From: Burkholderiales bacterium 67-32
GTDB taxonomy: Bacteria > Pseudomonadota > Gammaproteobacteria > Burkholderiales > Burkholderiaceae_B
Assembly: GCA_001898625.1 (NCBI GenBank)
Contig: MKUP01000025.1
Coordinates: 308,109-372,108 of the forward strand
Direction: 5' to 3'
Length of the DNA: 64,000 nucleotides
The notes beneath the pieces are model-generated. The model saw nothing but the letters and a program-made list of their open reading frames with translations. It was not told where the DNA came from and searched no databases. A program made the position numbers and the translations under genes. Shown one piece after another: positions 62,779 through 64,000 of this stretch. The stretch's first letter is position 1. Every line of letters begins with the position of its first letter.

Positions 62779-63874
62779 GGGACGCATCGTAGTGGGCATG
62801 TCCGGCGGCGTGGATTCGTCGGTCAGCGCCTGGCTGCTGAAACAGCAGGGCTACGAGGTGGTCGGCCTCTTCATGAAGAACTGGGAGGACGACGACGATT
62901 CCGAGTACTGCTCGACCCGGCAGGACTGGCTGGACGCCGCCAGCGTGGCCGACGTCCTCGGCATCGACATCGAGGCGGTCAACTTCGCCGCCGAATACAA
63001 GGACCGCGTGTTCGCCGAATTCCTGCGCGAATATTCGGCCGGCCGCACGCCCAACCCCGACGTGCTGTGCAATGCCGAGATCAAGTTCAAGGCCTTCCTG
63101 GACCACGCCATGCGCATGGGCGCCGAGCACATCGCCACCGGCCACTACGCGCGCGTGCGCCGCGTGGAGTCGGGGCCACAGGCCGGGCGCCACCAGTTGC
63201 TCAAGGCCGTGGACAACACCAAGGACCAGAGCTATTTCCTGCATAGGCTGAACCAGGCGCAACTGTCGCGCACGGTCTTTCCGCTGGGCGAGATCCGCAA
63301 GACCGAAGTGCGGCGCATCGCCCACGAACTGGGGCTGTCGAACGCGGCCAAGAAGGACTCGACCGGCATCTGCTTCATCGGCGAGCGGCCTTTCCGCGAA
63401 TTCCTGAACCGCTACCTGCCCACCCAGCCGGGACCGATCCGCACGCCCGAGGGCCAGGTGCTGGGCCAGCACGTGGGTCTGTCCTTCTACACGCTGGGCC
63501 AGCGCAAGGGCCTGGGCATAGGCGGCGTCAAGGGCCGGCAGCAGGAAGACGGCACCGCCGACGCCTGGTACGTGGCGCGCAAGGATCTGGCAAGCAATAC
63601 GCTGTATGTCGTGCAAGGCCACGATCATCCCTGGCTGCTGGCCGATAGCTTGCGGGCCCAGCAGGCCTCGTGGGTGGCGGGCGAGCCGCCCGCGCCGGGC
63701 AGCTATGGCGCCAAGACGCGCTACCGCCAACCCGACGCCCCCGCGATGCTCGCCGCCGCCGGCGGCGAAAACTTCGAACTGAGTTTCCCCGAGCATCAAT
63801 GGGCCGTCACGCCCGGACAATCCGCCGTTCTGTACGACGGCGAGGTCTGCCTGGGAGGCGGGATCATTTGCTGA
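62765..63874 (+). CDS. mnmA: tRNA-specific 2-thiouridylase MnmA
   Basis: A 369-residue enzyme that thiolates uridine 34 of tRNAs for Lys, Glu and Gln. The ATP PP-loop is [13 protein letters not shown]; catalytic cysteines lie in [12 protein letters not shown] and [18 protein letters not shown] and [12 protein letters not shown] are further signatures. ATG 62765 is inside the Nudix gene's end, suggesting coupling. Confidence 0.97.
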   Translation: MASSKGRIVVGMSGGVDSSVSAWLLKQQGYEVVGLFMKNWEDDDDSEYCSTRQDWLDAASVADVLGIDIEAVNFAAEYKDRVFAEFLREYSAGRTPNPDVLCNAEIKFKAFLDHAMRMGAEHIATGHYARVRRVESGPQAGRHQLLKAVDNTKDQSYFLHRLNQAQLSRTVFPLGEIRKTEVRRIAHELGLSNAAKKDSTGICFIGERPFREFLNRYLPTQPGPIRTPEGQVLGQHVGLSFYTLGQRKGLGIGGVKGRQQEDGTADAWYVARKDLASNTLYVVQGHDHPWLLADSLRAQQASWVAGEPPAPGSYGAKTRYRQPDAPAMLAAAGGENFELSFPEHQWAVTPGQSAVLYDGEVCLGGGIIC

Positions 63875-63899
63875 TCCCCTTTCGGGCGCGGGGACTCGG

Positions 63900-64000
63900 C
63901 TAAAGATCCAGCACGAGCTTGCTGCCCTTGCAGCCGGACACGCAGACCATCATGGTCTTGTTCGATTCCCGCTCGCGTTCGGTCAGCACCGAATCCCGAT
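63900..64000 (-). CDS. C-terminal end of a [2Fe-2S] ferredoxin-type oxidoreductase (partial)
   Basis: The last 32 codons of a gene that runs off the window, reading RDSVLTERERESNKTMMVCV and then SGCKGSKLVLDL before a TAG. This ending (DSVLTxxE..MxVCVS...LVLDL) is usual for plant-type ferredoxin domains at the C-terminus of phthalate dioxygenase reductase/VanB-type enzymes. It is the only hint of a Rieske-oxygenase reductase in the window, though far from the dioxygenase operon. Confidence 0.65.
   Translation of the reverse strand, partial: RDSVLTERERESNKTMMVCVSGCKGSKLVLDL

Overview
The window is a GC-rich chromosomal segment that reads as a betaproteobacterium of the Alcaligenaceae, most like Bordetella or Achromobacter. 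The reasons are four separate Bug-type (TctC-like) solute receptors scattered among catabolic operons, the queA-tgt-yajC-secD-secF block, an fdsGBA-fdhD-fdsD formate dehydrogenase operon, and the general codon and GC style. This is inference from gene content; no 16S gene is present.

Layout. 0-3.6 kb: a MarR regulator divergent from a GNAT acetyltransferase across a perfect 20-bp inverted repeat, a secreted nuclease, and a tannase-like lipoprotein. 3.6-5.7 kb: a lower-GC scar holding a truncated Phd antitoxin, an XRE regulator, a lipoprotein, a small membrane protein and a decayed phage integrase beside tRNA-Leu(CAA). 5.7-13.5 kb: ppiC, then a seven-gene minus-strand operon (RidA, alpha/beta hydrolase, amidohydrolase, Rieske dioxygenase alpha and beta, Bug receptor, FAH-type enzyme) divergent from a GcvA-like LysR regulator; it looks like an aromatic-acid degradation unit.

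13.5-35.5 kb: a large catabolic island of CoA-thioester chemistry. A ten-gene minus-strand operon (two acyl-CoA dehydrogenases, family III CoA-transferase, crotonase, quinone oxidoreductase, old yellow enzyme, Bug receptor, MmgE/PrpD, ETF-quinone oxidoreductase, FadH-like reductase) is followed upstream by a badI-like ring-cleavage hydrolase. Divergent from these is a plus-strand operon (CoA-transferase, acyl-CoA dehydrogenase, MaoC-like protein, badH-like dehydrogenase, Bug receptor, thioesterase, AMACR-type racemase), then an IclR regulator and another crotonase. The BadH and BadI homologues suggest oxidation of a cyclohexanecarboxyl-CoA-like ring to a dicarboxyl-CoA followed by beta-oxidation. 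The acid would be activated by CoA transfer, as no CoA ligase is present. Two copies of a 23-bp operator-like sequence sit at the two control regions, one directly on a strong sigma70-type promoter.

35.5-41.3 kb: housekeeping tRNA-queuosine genes and the Sec accessory operon. 41.3-53.6 kb: LysR regulator, Bug receptor and PrpF-like isomerase, amidase, cytochrome b561, DUF3300 protein, cytochrome c', purB, a glutathione transferase and a glutamate-synthase-like protein. 52.5-59.7 kb: NAD-linked molybdenum formate dehydrogenase operon with a divergent ModE-like regulator. 59.8-60.4 kb: a RelE/XRE toxin-antitoxin module. 60.4-64 kb: FAH-family hydrolase divergent from a GntR regulator, a Nudix hydrolase, mnmA and the end of a ferredoxin-reductase gene. 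No rRNA, CRISPR array or intact insertion sequence was seen. All readings were made by eye from sequence; family assignments rest on remembered motifs, not on searches.
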